Below the pieces are notes generated by a model. It had not been told where the DNA came from and ran no database searches. It worked only from the letters and a program-made list of their open reading frames with translations. Position numbers and translations under genes: made by a program. This document shows, piece after piece, positions 1 to 7,916 of a DNA stretch of 64,000 nucleotides; position 1 is the stretch's first letter; every line of letters begins with the position of its first letter. This stretch comes from Deinococcus grandis (GTDB lineage: Bacteria; Deinococcota; Deinococci; Deinococcales; Deinococcaceae): the NCBI RefSeq assembly GCF_001485435.1, contig NZ_BCMS01000004.1:62001-126000 (forward strand). Direction: 5' to 3'.

Positions 1-287
1 GGAAGATCGTGGTGGTGCTGGACAACGCGGGCATTCACCGAGCGAAGGCAACCCAGGCGTTCGTGGCGCTCCACGAACGCCTGTCGCTGGTGTTTTTGCC
101 GCCGTACGCTCCGGAATTGAATCCGATCGAGCTGGTGTGGGCGTACGTGAAGCGGAATGTGCTGGGGAACTTCTGTGCCCGCTCAGTGGGCATGCTGAAA
201 GCGAAGCTGACGACGGCTTGGCAACGGGTTCGGTACATCGACCTGCCTCAATATTTAATGGACTCAAACTTATGCCGTTATCAATAA
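1..287 (+). CDS. IS630-family transposase, C-terminal fragment
   Basis: The reading frame is open from the left edge, so the gene starts outside the window. The visible 90-odd residues are the C-terminal half of a DDE transposase: VLDNAGIHR carries the second Asp, and the PPYAPELNPIE segment carries the catalytic Glu, both in the spacing of IS630/Tc1-type enzymes. The gene ends in TAA, which is also the left copy of the target duplication of the adjacent IS5-family element. Whether the element itself is complete cannot be judged. Confidence 0.85.
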   Translation, partial: KIVVVLDNAGIHRAKATQAFVALHERLSLVFLPPYAPELNPIELVWAYVKRNVLGNFCARSVGMLKAKLTTAWQRVRYIDLPQYLMDSNLCRYQ

Positions 288-296
288 GAGCGCCTA

Positions 297-797
297 TCAA
301 AACCGGCGGTGCTGCTTGAAGGTGATCAGGCAACAGGCCAGCTGCGTGAATGCCAAGTGGATGTCCGCCCGCACCTCATACCTCACCCGCAGCCGACGGA
401 ACCGGCTGAACCACGCCAGGGTCCGCTCCACCACCCAGCGGTATCGGCCCAGCCGTTCACTGGACTCCCGACCCCGGCGTGCGATCCGCACCTTGATGCC
501 GCGGTGATGGCACGCCCGCCGGCACCGGGGAATGTCATACGCCTTGTCCGCATGCAGCCGCTCCGGACGGCTGCGGGGCCGGCCCCGCAGCCCGTTATGA
601 ATGGGCGGCACCGCGTCCAGCAGGGGTTCGAACAGCATGCTGTCATGCCGATTGGCAGGCGAGATACGGACCGCCAATGGCGTCCCGCGGCCATCGACGA
701 TCACATGACGCTTGCTGCCAGGCCGGCCACGATCCGTGGGGTTCGGGCCCGTGTGGGCCCCCCCCGGGCCGCGGGGACGCTCGTACTGTCCACACAT
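297..797 (-). CDS. IS5-family transposase, second frame (orfB)
   Basis: Encodes the C-terminal catalytic half: GPNPTDRGRPGSKRH, the VDGRGTPLAV strand, HADKAYD, and the final RWVVERTLAW segment with the catalytic Glu. Its own first ATG is probably not used. Family precedent is a -1 frameshift from orfA at a G-rich slippery run, here G8 at 758-765 where the two frames align residue for residue. The stop lies inside the left inverted repeat. Confidence 0.83.
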   Translation of the reverse strand: MCGQYERPRGPGGAHTGPNPTDRGRPGSKRHVIVDGRGTPLAVRISPANRHDSMLFEPLLDAVPPIHNGLRGRPRSRPERLHADKAYDIPRCRRACHHRGIKVRIARRGRESSERLGRYRWVVERTLAWFSRFRRLRVRYEVRADIHLAFTQLACCLITFKQHRRF

Positions 798-1099
798 GCG
801 CGGGTCCAGTCAAGTTGATGCGCCTGGGCCATCCGGTCAAGAAGCACGTGGTGTAGGCGGGTGAAGACACCCGCCGCGTGCCAGTCACGGAGACGTCGCC
901 AGCAGGTCATGCCGCTGCCATACCCGAGCTGGTGTGGGAGGTGTTCCCAGCCGATGCCGGTCTTGAGGACGTACAAGATGCCTTCCAGTGCGGCTCGATC
1001 GGGCACCCGGGGTCGACCTCCTTTGGGCTTTGGGGGTTCAGGTGGGAGTAGCGGATGGATCAACTGCCACAGCTCGTCGCTGACCATAGACGTGGCCAT
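701..1099 (-). CDS. IS5-family transposase, first frame (orfA)
   Basis: 132-residue frame encoding the N-terminal part of an IS5-family transposase, with the typical opening LSDELWQ-like helix, KPKGGRPRVPDR and a GIGWEHLP motif. It ends out of frame shortly after the first catalytic region (CVDSTSV). The C-terminal half continues in the -1 frame. A run of eight G on the minus strand (758-765) lies in the overlap and is the probable slip site. Alone it would be inactive or regulatory. Confidence 0.85.
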   Translation of the reverse strand: MATSMVSDELWQLIHPLLPPEPPKPKGGRPRVPDRAALEGILYVLKTGIGWEHLPHQLGYGSGMTCWRRLRDWHAAGVFTRLHHVLLDRMAQAHQLDWTRACVDSTSVPAARGGPTRARTPRIVAGLAASVM

Positions 1100-1260
1100 G
1101 CTTCACCTTGCCCTCCCAATCTGAGGTTTTGATAGGCGCTCTAAGCATGCCGATCTGTCAAGTTGACGTTCAGACCTGCCCTGACAGGTGTCAGTTTTAG
1201 CCGAAACGGACTTCAACTGGACAGGGAAAAGCCGTGTTGATCGTAGGGTTCGTCCGTCCA

Positions 1261-1278
1261 GCTGGGGTATACCCCAGC
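1261..1278. repeat. Perfect 18-bp palindrome
   Basis: gctggggtataccccagc is a perfect palindrome in the short gap between the IS5-family and IS4-family elements. It could be a protein site or the foot of a former element. No function is assigned. The rest of 1145-1260 shows no gene. Confidence 0.5.
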
Positions 1279-1280
1279 CC

Positions 1281-1818
1281 CTCAGCACCTGACACTTCGG
1301 GAAACTGACGTGCTGGCGGTTGGGAACGGCATTCCGAGGAGCCGCAGACAGTCACAGAAGACCTCGCCGCCCCACCGTGCCGCTTGACTCAGAATCTGCC
1401 ACCCGATCCGCGTCACGCTCACGACCGCTCGCCCACGCTTGTCCTGCCGAGGGGCGCAGGTTTCTGTCCGCTGCGCGCCGATCCGCGTCATCCAGGCCAG
1501 CGCGATACAGAGCAGGCCAAAGAGCCGAGAGATGCGCTCTGGAGCCGTCATGTGCGTGGCCTCCAGATTCAGCCCGCGAGCTTTCAACGCGGAGAACGCC
1601 GATTCAATCGCCCACCTGAGCCGATAGGTCCGTAATACGTCCAGCACGGGCAAATCTGAGGCCACGATCACCCTGTCCCCCGCAGGGGACAGGGTGATGA
1701 CCACGTGCATCCAGCCCCCATAGACCCACGTCCGCTCGAACAGGGTGCGCACCTGTCCCGGTTGCAGCGTCGTGAACAGGTCTCGCACCAGTTCATCCTC
1801 GATTCTGGTGTTCTCCCG
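1281..1818 (-). pseudogene. IS4-family element, 3' fragment in inverted orientation
   Basis: This stretch is an almost exact reverse complement of 2457-2994, the 3' half of the complete IS4-family copy next to it. It keeps the terminal repeat at 1281 and encodes the transposase from about ENTRIEDELV to the C-terminus, with a few substitutions (for example R for Q in LRTYRLRW). It has no start and no 5' half. It butts directly against the left end of the intact copy, giving arms of 538 bp around a roughly 640-bp spacer. Confidence 0.88.
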
Positions 1819-2994
1819 CTCAGCACCTGACACTTCACGAGAAATGGCGTCCTGAACGCAGTGCGACATGAAAAAGGGCGGTATCTGGGTCTGTGACGAT
1901 CCCCGATACTGCCCGCTTCCATGCTGACACGTTGGCCACCTACCTGCACACTCGTTGGCCACACCGCCGTACGGACGCGCTCCGTCGTCTTGCCGAAGTG
2001 CTCCTGGCCGTGCTCCAGGCCGAGTCCACGCTTCACCGCAAGATCGCGCTTCATCTGCCCAGAGCAGCCACGCTGGAATCAAAAACCCGGACGGTGGCCC
2101 GCGTGTTTCACGACGCTCAGCTCACGCCGCAGGACGTCACAGACGTCCTGCTTCCCTTGCTGCCCGACGGCAAGCTCACCCTGATCATGGACCGCACCAC
2201 CTGGCACTACGGCCAGACGCCGCTGAACATCCTCGTCCTGGGCGTCCTGCTCGGGGGCGCGGTGATTCCCCTCGTCTGGTCGATCCTGCCCCATCAAGGC
2301 AACAGTTGCACTGCTGCCCGGATCCTCCTGGTCGCCCGACTCCGGGGGGTGATACCAGCCCGCCGCTGGGCCGTGTTGATCGCGGACCGGGAGGTCGTGG
2401 GGCGCGAGTGGTGCTCGTTTCTGCGCTGGAAACGCATCCGGCAGTGCATCCGCATCCGGGAGAACACCAGAATCGAGGATGAACTGGTGCGAGACCTGTT
2501 CACGACGCTCCAACCGGGACAGGTGCGCACCCTGTTCGAGCGGACGTGGGTCTATGGGGGCTGGATGCACGTGGTCATCACCCTGTCCCCTGCGGGGGAC
2601 AGGGTGATCGTGGCCTCAGATTTGCCCGTGCTGGACGTATTACGGACCTATCAGCTCAGGTGGGCGATTGAATCGGCGTTTTCCGCGATGAAAGCTCGCG
2701 GGCTGAATCTGGAGGCCACGCACATGACGGCTCCAGAGCGCATCTCTCGGCTCTTTGGCCTGTTGTGTATCGCGCTGGCCTGGATGACGCGGATCGGCGC
2801 GCAGCGGACAGAGACCTGCACCCCTCGGCAGGACAAGCGTGGGCGAGCGGTCGTGAGCGTGACGCGGATCGGGTGGCAGATCCTGAGTCAAGCGGCACGG
2901 TGGGGCGGCGAGGTCTTCTGTGACTGTCTGCGGCTCCTCGGAATGCCGTTCCCAACCGCCAGCACGTCAGTTTCCCGAAGTGTCAGGTGCTGAG
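1819..2994 (+). mobile_element. IS4-family insertion sequence, complete
   Basis: 1176-bp element with perfect 18-bp ends, ctcagcacctgacacttc at 1819-1836 and its complement at 2977-2994, containing one transposase gene. The 9-bp flanks (gttctcccg and cgtcagagg) do not match, so no target duplication is visible. This fits a later deletion or adjacent rearrangement. Confidence 0.88.
1893..2993 (+). CDS. IS4-family DDE transposase
   Basis: 366 residues starting at GTG. Catalytic signature: LIMDRTTWH (first Asp), VLIADREVVG (second Asp) and the YxxRWxIE box (YQLRWAIESAF) with the Glu, diagnostic of IS4/IS10-type enzymes. The frame is intact and its stop lies within the right terminal repeat. It cuts and pastes the element by hairpin chemistry if it follows the family. 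An inverted partial copy upstream shares its 3' half. Confidence 0.88.
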   Translation: MTIPDTARFHADTLATYLHTRWPHRRTDALRRLAEVLLAVLQAESTLHRKIALHLPRAATLESKTRTVARVFHDAQLTPQDVTDVLLPLLPDGKLTLIMDRTTWHYGQTPLNILVLGVLLGGAVIPLVWSILPHQGNSCTAARILLVARLRGVIPARRWAVLIADREVVGREWCSFLRWKRIRQCIRIRENTRIEDELVRDLFTTLQPGQVRTLFERTWVYGGWMHVVITLSPAGDRVIVASDLPVLDVLRTYQLRWAIESAFSAMKARGLNLEATHMTAPERISRLFGLLCIALAWMTRIGAQRTETCTPRQDKRGRAVVSVTRIGWQILSQAARWGGEVFCDCLRLLGMPFPTASTSVSRSVRC

Positions 2995-3237
2995 CGTCAG
3001 AGGGCTAGGCCATTGCGCCAAGCGACAAGGTGCGATGTGCCTTGTCCATCCCACGTCCCTGGACGGAGGACAGGTGCATCAACTGGCCCTCCGCCTGCGC
3101 GCTGGATCATGACCAGCCACCCCGGGAGGGCCACCAGGAGTGCTGGACTGGGCCACTGTCAATACGCTGTTCGCCCTTTGAATTGGTATGTGGGCCGCCG
3201 AGCAGGTCGCGCTGCGCAGCGCCTGACGCCAGATCCT
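2995..3237. other. Non-coding gap between IS element and nucleotidase gene
   Basis: About 240 bases with no convincing gene, repeat or RNA. An open frame runs through it in phase with the nucleotidase gene, but the signal peptide and promoter place that start at 3252. Confidence 0.5.
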
Positions 3238-3243
3238 TATACT
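3238..3243 (+). promoter_or_regulatory. -10 element of leaderless nucleotidase transcript
   Basis: TATACT ends 8 bases before the ATG at 3252, with no Shine-Dalgarno between them. This spacing is the Deinococcus leaderless pattern and decides the start. No clear -35 is seen. Confidence 0.6.
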
Positions 3244-3251
3244 GGTGGCCC

Positions 3252-4814
3252 ATGACCCGCTTCTCACTGGCCCTTTTGACCACAGCCCTTCTGAGCAGCG
3301 CGCAGGCCGCGCCGCTGACGGTGACCGTGCTGCACACCGACGACCTGCACGGGCGCCTGGAGCCCACCAAGATCGGTGACAACCTGTACGGCGGCTATGC
3401 CCGGCAGGCCACACTGGTGAAGCAGTTCAGCGCACAGGATCCAAACCCCCTGGTCCTGTCGGGCGGCGACACCTTCCAGGGCACACTGTTCTACAACGTG
3501 TACAAGGGTCTGGCCGACGTTCTGTTCATGAACCTGATGGGCTACGACGCCATGGCGGTGGGCAACCATGAGTTCGACGATGGTCCAGAGGCGCTGGCCA
3601 AGTTCGCGGAGCGGGCCACCTTTCCGCTGCTGGCCGCGAACCTGGACGTCACGGCCGAGCCCCTGCTCAAAGACCGGATTAGACCCTATGCCGTGATGAC
3701 CGTCGGCGGGCAGCAGGTGGGCGTGATCGGCGCCGTGACGCCGGACCTGCCGCAGATCAGTTCGCCTGGCCCGAACGTGAAAATGCTCGAATTGATGGCG
3801 AGCCTGCGCAACAGTGTCAGCGCACTGCAGGCCCAGGGCGTCAACAAGATCTTTCTGGTCTCACACCTGGGGTACACCCTGGAGCAGGAGGTGGCGCGGA
3901 CCGTCTCCGGCATTGACGTGATTGTTGGTGGGCACTCGCACACCCTGCTGGGCACCTTCACCAACAAGGACTTCCCGGCCAGCGAGGGGCCGTACCCAAC
4001 CATTCTGCCGAACCCGGACGGCAACCGGACCCTGCTGGTGGCAGCGTGGGAGTGGGGCAAAGTGCTGGGGCGCCTGAAAGTGACCTTCAATGACAGCGGT
4101 GCGGTCGAAAGCTGGGAGGGGAACCCCGTGCCCGTCACCGCTGACATCGCTGAAGACCCCACCGCCAAGCGCATGGTGGAGACGCTGACCGTGCCGATTG
4201 CGAACCTGCGCCAACGGGTGATCGGGCAAACCACGCGCGGCCTGAACGGCAACCGGGAGATCGTGCGCCGGCGCGAGAGCACCATGGCGAACGTGCTGGC
4301 CGACGCCGCGCTGGCCGCCGCGCAGAATGCTGGCGCACAACTCGCGTTCGTGAATGGCGGTGGCGTGCGGGCCAGCATCAACGCTGGCCCGATTACCTTT
4401 GACGAGGCCATCACGGTGCAGCCATTCGGCAACACCCTGACGGTTCTGACCCTGACGGGGACCCAGATCAAGGCGGCACTGGAACACGGCGTGGCCACCT
4501 GGAGTGAGAACAAGGGGCAGTTCCTGCATGTCAGCCGCGGCGTGAGTTACACCTTTGACCTGGGGCGCCCAGCGGGCAGCCGCGTGACGGCCGTGACCCT
4601 GAACGGCCAGCCGCTCGTCGACGCCCAAGCCTACAAGGTGGCCATGAACAACTTCACGGCGGGTGGAGGGGACGGGTTCACGATGTTTCAGGGTGCGCCC
4701 CGCCTGGACACGGGGACGCTGGACGTGGACATCCTGGTGCGTTACCTGCAGGGGCAGCCTGCGGTGGACGCTGAGCCAGAAGGCCGTATCGTGATTCTCA
4801 ACGAGCCCAAGTGA
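3252..4814 (+). CDS. Secreted 5'-nucleotidase / metallophosphoesterase (UshA-like)
   Basis: 520 residues. A signal peptide (about residues 1-20, ending SSAQA) is followed by a calcineurin-like metallophosphoesterase domain: TDDLHGR (metal-binding D and H), GGDTFQG, GNHEFD, and the GGHSH box. The C-terminal 5'-nucleotidase domain has FVNGGGVRASI, DEAITVQPFGN and a substrate-loop NNFTAGGGDGF. The protein should act outside the cytoplasmic membrane, dephosphorylating nucleotides or cyclic nucleotides for salvage of phosphate and nucleosides. It stands alone as a single transcription unit closed by two hairpins. Substrate choice (5'-nucleotidase versus 2',3'-cyclic phosphodiesterase) cannot be settled from sequence. 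Confidence 0.88.
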   Translation: MTRFSLALLTTALLSSAQAAPLTVTVLHTDDLHGRLEPTKIGDNLYGGYARQATLVKQFSAQDPNPLVLSGGDTFQGTLFYNVYKGLADVLFMNLMGYDAMAVGNHEFDDGPEALAKFAERATFPLLAANLDVTAEPLLKDRIRPYAVMTVGGQQVGVIGAVTPDLPQISSPGPNVKMLELMASLRNSVSALQAQGVNKIFLVSHLGYTLEQEVARTVSGIDVIVGGHSHTLLGTFTNKDFPASEGPYPTILPNPDGNRTLLVAAWEWGKVLGRLKVTFNDSGAVESWEGNPVPVTADIAEDPTAKRMVETLTVPIANLRQRVIGQTTRGLNGNREIVRRRESTMANVLADAALAAAQNAGAQLAFVNGGGVRASINAGPITFDEAITVQPFGNTLTVLTLTGTQIKAALEHGVATWSENKGQFLHVSRGVSYTFDLGRPAGSRVTAVTLNGQPLVDAQAYKVAMNNFTAGGGDGFTMFQGAPRLDTGTLDVDILVRYLQGQPAVDAEPEGRIVILNEPK

Positions 4815-4824
4815 ACAGGACAAA

Positions 4825-4875
4825 CGGCGCCCCCAATGGGCGCCGCCGCATGAAAGCCTGACCCATGTCAGGCTT
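4825..4875 (+). terminator. Tandem hairpins after nucleotidase gene
   Basis: Two hairpins: cggcgccc/gggcgccg at 4825-4845, and aagcctga/tcaggctt at 4854-4875 followed by CTTC. They close the plus-strand gene and can also stop convergent minus-strand copD transcription. 4876-4999 shows no gene. Confidence 0.65.
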
Positions 4876-4999
4876 CTTCAGTGTACAGGTGAGGTGAACG
4901 ACGGCCACGCCACCCCCAGTGTGGTCGGCACAACGGGTCGCCTGCAGTCCGCACCGGCAGCAGAGGCCAGGGGAAGACTCCTTTGGCCTCTGCTGCTGT

Positions 5000-5800
5000 T
5001 CAGGTCAACAGGGGGCCGAAGGGGACGCTTCCGTGGGTGGGCGTCGGCGTGACGGACAGACTGGCGGTGACCGCCAGGATGAGGCTCAACAGCGCCACTT
5101 CCAGTGACAGCAGGGCGTCCACGCGGCCCTGATACGCCAGGCGTCGCCGGAGCAGGCCCGCCACCCCCAGCGTCACGCCAACGAACACCAGTTTCAGCAG
5201 CAGCAGCCGGCCGTAACGGCTGTCCAGCGTGGGCACGCCGCCAGCATGTTCCCAGGTGGCCACCATGCCCGTCACACCCAGCACCAGCACACAGGCCGTG
5301 GCCACCGGTGCGAAGCGGGTCAGGGCTGCCAGACGGCCGTCCGGCCAGGCCACCAACGTGAGCACGCCGCCAAGCCAGACGGCCATTGCGCCGCCATGCG
5401 CCGCGTGGAGAAGCCGAACGCTGGGACCATGGCCAGCACCGTGCCCCAGTCCGCCCAGCCCCCAGAGCAGCGCGCCGGCGGCCGCCAGGCTGATCCAGGC
5501 TGGCCAGCGCACCAACGCGCCGGCCAGGAGTAGCGCCGTTCCGAGCAGGAGCGTGAGCACGGCCCGGCCCGGCACGGTCTGCTGAAGGTAGGCGGGCACA
5601 TCGGTCGGGGTCAGGTAGCCCAGGGCGGCCAGTGGCAGGGCGACCTGGGCGGCGCTCGCCATCAGGAGCAGGCCAGCACCCAGGGCCAGCGGGCGCACGC
5701 CAGGCTGTCCGTCAGGTCGCCACGCCCGCGCGGCGACGCCGCCAAGCAGCAACGCCGTGCCCACATAAATCAGCCATTTGGCCAGAATCAGGAGAGACAC
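5000..5800 (-). CDS. copD: CopD-family copper transport/resistance membrane protein
   Basis: 266 residues with about eight hydrophobic segments. It carries the CopD signature around a His-rich loop (GLGHGAGHG, LLHAAHGGAMAVWLGGV) and a second conserved region TWEHAGGVPTLDSRYGRLLLLKL. Family members pass copper across the inner membrane together with CopC. The gene lies 9 bases after copC and is the last gene of the copper/heavy-metal cluster, sharing its direction. Confidence 0.9.
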   Translation of the reverse strand: MSLLILAKWLIYVGTALLLGGVAARAWRPDGQPGVRPLALGAGLLLMASAAQVALPLAALGYLTPTDVPAYLQQTVPGRAVLTLLLGTALLLAGALVRWPAWISLAAAGALLWGLGGLGHGAGHGPSVRLLHAAHGGAMAVWLGGVLTLVAWPDGRLAALTRFAPVATACVLVLGVTGMVATWEHAGGVPTLDSRYGRLLLLKLVFVGVTLGVAGLLRRRLAYQGRVDALLSLEVALLSLILAVTASLSVTPTPTHGSVPFGPLLT

Positions 5801-5809
5801 CCGTCAGCC

Positions 5810-6217
5810 CTACCGGACGGTGAAGGTGCGGAAGTCGGTCACCGGATGGCTGTCATCCGACAGAATTTTCCAAGTCACCACGTAAAGTCCACGGGGCAGG
5901 GCCGCTTTCAGGGGCAGCCGAATGATGGCCGCGGTGGCGGGCAAGGTCACCGCTTTGCTCGCCAAGGAAGGGGCGTCCGCCCGCAGGGTCAGTGCTTGAC
6001 CTGCCGCCTTCTGTGGGCTCGTCCCGGCTGGCACTTTCATCACGCGGAAGGTGGAAAATCGGGTGGTTAGGGGCTCACTGAACTGCAGAGTGACGGTCGC
6101 AGGCGCCGCCACCGTCGTGCCAGCAGCTGGGGTGATGCGGGTCAGGTCCGCGTGCGCCAGGGCGGCGCCGGACACCAGCAGGGCCAGGGCCAGCAGCCGA
6201 GGAAACAGCCCCCTCAC
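5810..6217 (-). CDS. copC: CopC-family copper-binding protein
   Basis: 135 residues: signal peptide then mature AHADLTRITPAAG, where the near-N-terminal His is a copper ligand in CopC proteins. The beta-sandwich motifs LQFSEPL, AVTLPA, YVVTWKILSDDSHPVTDFRTFTV are in family order, with DSHPV giving the C-terminal ligands. Exported copper carrier that hands the metal to CopD. The ATG overlaps the stop of the upstream ycnI-like gene (ATGA), so the two are translationally coupled. Confidence 0.92.
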   Translation of the reverse strand: MRGLFPRLLALALLVSGAALAHADLTRITPAAGTTVAAPATVTLQFSEPLTTRFSTFRVMKVPAGTSPQKAAGQALTLRADAPSLASKAVTLPATAAIIRLPLKAALPRGLYVVTWKILSDDSHPVTDFRTFTVR

Positions 6218-6660
6218 TTGACGGTCACCACACTGGCGGGACCCTTCTCCGGATCCTGGCCGTCCCAGGCGGCCACCGAGCCGTCACTGTAGGTCTGATA
6301 GATCTTCCAGGTCAGGTCACCCGCGGCGGCTGGATTGCGGGCCTGGAAGAAAAAACGCGCGTACTCCATAGGGGCCACGCGGCCCTTCCAGACCACTTCG
6401 GTGACCAGGCCATCGGCATTCCTGGTGACCGTGCGGGTGAAGCCAGGGGTGACCTCAAAGCGGGTGATGCTCAGCCCCGCTGGCACGACCAGGCGAATCT
6501 GGGTGGTCCTGATTTCTTTTTCGGTGGGGACATTGACGCGGTACGTCTCGGTGACGCCCACCTTGCTTTCACTCAGGCCGCTCTCGGTGCGGACGGTGGC
6601 GTGGGCGGCGGCCACAGACAGCAAGGTGGCGGTGAGCAGGGCTGCAACGGAACGAATCAT
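6214..6660 (-). CDS. YcnI/DUF1775 copper-associated exported protein
   Basis: 148 residues. The ATG at 6660 is chosen because AGGAG lies just before it and a signal peptide follows; a longer upstream frame is GC-rich filler. Mature protein begins HATVRTESG: a His at the mature N-terminus is the copper ligand in YcnI, with a partner Trp in the WKIYQTYSDGSVAAWDG segment. It encodes the DUF1775 fold and overlaps copC by 4 bases. YcnI proteins bind Cu(II) in the envelope and usually sit beside copC/copD, as here. Confidence 0.88.
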   Translation of the reverse strand: MIRSVAALLTATLLSVAAAHATVRTESGLSESKVGVTETYRVNVPTEKEIRTTQIRLVVPAGLSITRFEVTPGFTRTVTRNADGLVTEVVWKGRVAPMEYARFFFQARNPAAAGDLTWKIYQTYSDGSVAAWDGQDPEKGPASVVTVK

Positions 6661-6668
6661 GGCACTCC

Positions 6669-7078
6669 TCAATGAACAGTGAGTCGGGCGGCTGAACGGG
6701 CGGCAGGGCCCGTCACCGGGCCTGTGCGGCGGGTCAATCCGCAGCCGGGTGGTGCGCGGGCTTGCACGCGCCACCCCGGGCGCAGGGCCAGTTGGCCGGG
6801 TGGCCGCACCACCAGACGCGGCTGGAGAAGCGCGCGCCCCCGGCCCGGCTCAGGGTCGGGCACCAGCGCAAACGCCGCCGAGAAACAGAACACGCAGTGG
6901 GCGCCGTGCCCCTCGGCCGGCTCGGCCGGCCCGCTGGGTCCAGAATGCCCCGCATGCGCGGCTGCGCCTGGGTGGCCAGGGCCAGAGGCTCGCGGCCCAG
7001 GTACACGAAGGCGCCGAGGACACTCAGGACACTCAGCAGCCAGCGCATCTGGGCCTGGGCCATCTGTTGCGCCTTCAC
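6669..7078 (-). pseudogene. DUF2946-like gene with frameshift
   Basis: Two frames join into one DUF2946-like protein. The first begins GTG at 7078 (MKAQQMAQAQMRWLLSVLSVLG, one membrane helix). The second continues GPAEPAEGHGAHCVFCFSAAFAL, where HCVFCFSAAF is the DUF2946 hallmark. They are out of phase; the break is in the GC-rich stretch about 6920-6950. DUF2946 proteins are small membrane proteins of copper clusters, matching the neighbours. Either a true frameshift or a sequencing indel in a GC run. Confidence 0.6.
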
Positions 7079-7088
7079 CTGGACCAGC

Positions 7089-7532
7089 TCACCTTGGGCC
7101 CCCGCTGATGGTGATCAGGGTGTTGGAACCCTTCTGCACGGCCGTGTAGTGCAACTCGGCCGGCACGGTGCGGCCCATGAAGGCCGAGTAGTGGGTGGCC
7201 TCCCGCAGTTCGTCGTCCAGCAGCACAAAGCCTTTGTCTCTCAGAACCTGGGCCGCAATCAGCGGTTGCCAGCCGGACACCAGATACTGCTCGACCCGGC
7301 TCTCTCCAGCCTGGACTTCCCGGCGGTAACTCTGGCTGTCCGGACAGGTGGGGCTCAGGCCCGCGGGGAGCGGCGCCAGACCGTTCCACAGCGTCCCCGG
7401 CGTCTCAATGCAGTACAGCGGCGAGCGCCAGCGCAGGCTGTCCACTAGCCACCACCCGACCGGCATGCTCACCACTGCGCCGCCCAGCAGGGCAATCGTT
7501 AGCGTCCGCCGTTGACCATTACTCGGTCGCAT
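7089..7532 (-). CDS. Membrane-anchored protein of unknown function
   Basis: 147 residues; ATG at 7532 chosen because the 54 residues upstream are an arsR shadow. One N-terminal hydrophobic segment (TLTIALLGGAVVSMPVGWWL) then an exported region with two Cys (SPLYCIE, LSPTCPDS) and a beta-rich C-terminus. It starts inside the end of the ArsR gene (14-base overlap) and runs into the DUF2946-like gene, so it is part of the metal operon. No family recognised. Confidence 0.6.
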   Translation of the reverse strand: MRPSNGQRRTLTIALLGGAVVSMPVGWWLVDSLRWRSPLYCIETPGTLWNGLAPLPAGLSPTCPDSQSYRREVQAGESRVEQYLVSGWQPLIAAQVLRDKGFVLLDDELREATHYSAFMGRTVPAELHYTAVQKGSNTLITISGGPR

Positions 7533-7881
7533 GATCCAGGGCATTGCGGATGGTGGTCGTGACGTGGTGGTCAAGCAGGCGGTAATACGCAATGCGGCCT
7601 TCCTTGCGGAAGGTGACGATTCGGCCGGTGCGTAGCAGGCGCAGTTGGTGACTGACGGCACTCTCGCTGATGCCCACCACCGCCGCCAGATCACAGACGC
7701 ACAGTTCGGTGGTCTTCAGCGCACTTAGAATCCTGAGCCGAGTGGGGTCCGCCATCAGTTTCAAGAAGGCGGCGGCGTCCTCGATGCAGACGTCCTCAGG
7801 CTGATGGGTGCGCGCCAGTTGGACGGCCTCCGGATGCAGGCAGGTCACTTCACACACGTCGTCCTGAGAGGTGGTTCTCAT
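7519..7881 (-). CDS. ArsR/SmtB-family metal-sensing repressor
   Basis: 120 residues from the leaderless ATG at 7881. Winged-helix core: LKLMADPTRLRILSAL, ELCVCDLAAVVGISESAVSHQLRLLR (ELCVCDL metal-site motif of the recognition region), and the wing GRIVTFRKEGRIAYYRLLDHHV. An N-terminal Cys pair (DVCEVTC) plus CVC resembles the alpha3N site of CadC-type sensors. Likely releases its operators when Cd, Zn, Pb or Cu rises. It probably controls its own operon and the ATPase operon, whose promoter holds an SmtB-like inverted repeat. Confidence 0.9.
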   Translation of the reverse strand: MRTTSQDDVCEVTCLHPEAVQLARTHQPEDVCIEDAAAFLKLMADPTRLRILSALKTTELCVCDLAAVVGISESAVSHQLRLLRTGRIVTFRKEGRIAYYRLLDHHVTTTIRNALDHATE

Positions 7882-7887
7882 TACGTC

Positions 7888-7893
7888 AGTGTA
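7888..7893 (-). promoter_or_regulatory. -10 element of leaderless arsR transcript
   Basis: TACACT on the minus strand ends 6 bases before the ATG at 7881, with no Shine-Dalgarno. It supports this start over the longer in-frame start at 7920. Confidence 0.6.
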
Positions 7894-7916
7894 GACGCTG
7901 GTTGCTAAACTCGCCG

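Larger units (their letters stand above)
288..1141 (-). mobile_element. IS5-family (IS427-type) insertion sequence, complete
   Basis: 854-bp element bounded by perfect 17-bp inverted repeats, gagcgcctatcaaaacc at 288-304 and its complement at 1125-1141. It is flanked by TAA at 285-287 and 1142-1144, read as a 3-bp target duplication. It contains two overlapping minus-strand frames, the usual IS427-group layout. Intact ends and duplication suggest a recent insertion. Confidence 0.9.

Noticed and set aside
1282..2082. 266-residue minus-strand frame as a separate transposase
   Set aside because: Its first part is antisense to the intact transposase; only the part up to 1818 is a real (truncated) copy.
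3030..3251. 74-residue N-terminal extension of the nucleotidase frame
   Set aside because: Signal peptide begins at 3252 and a -10 box sits just before it; the upstream translation is low-complexity with no start signal.
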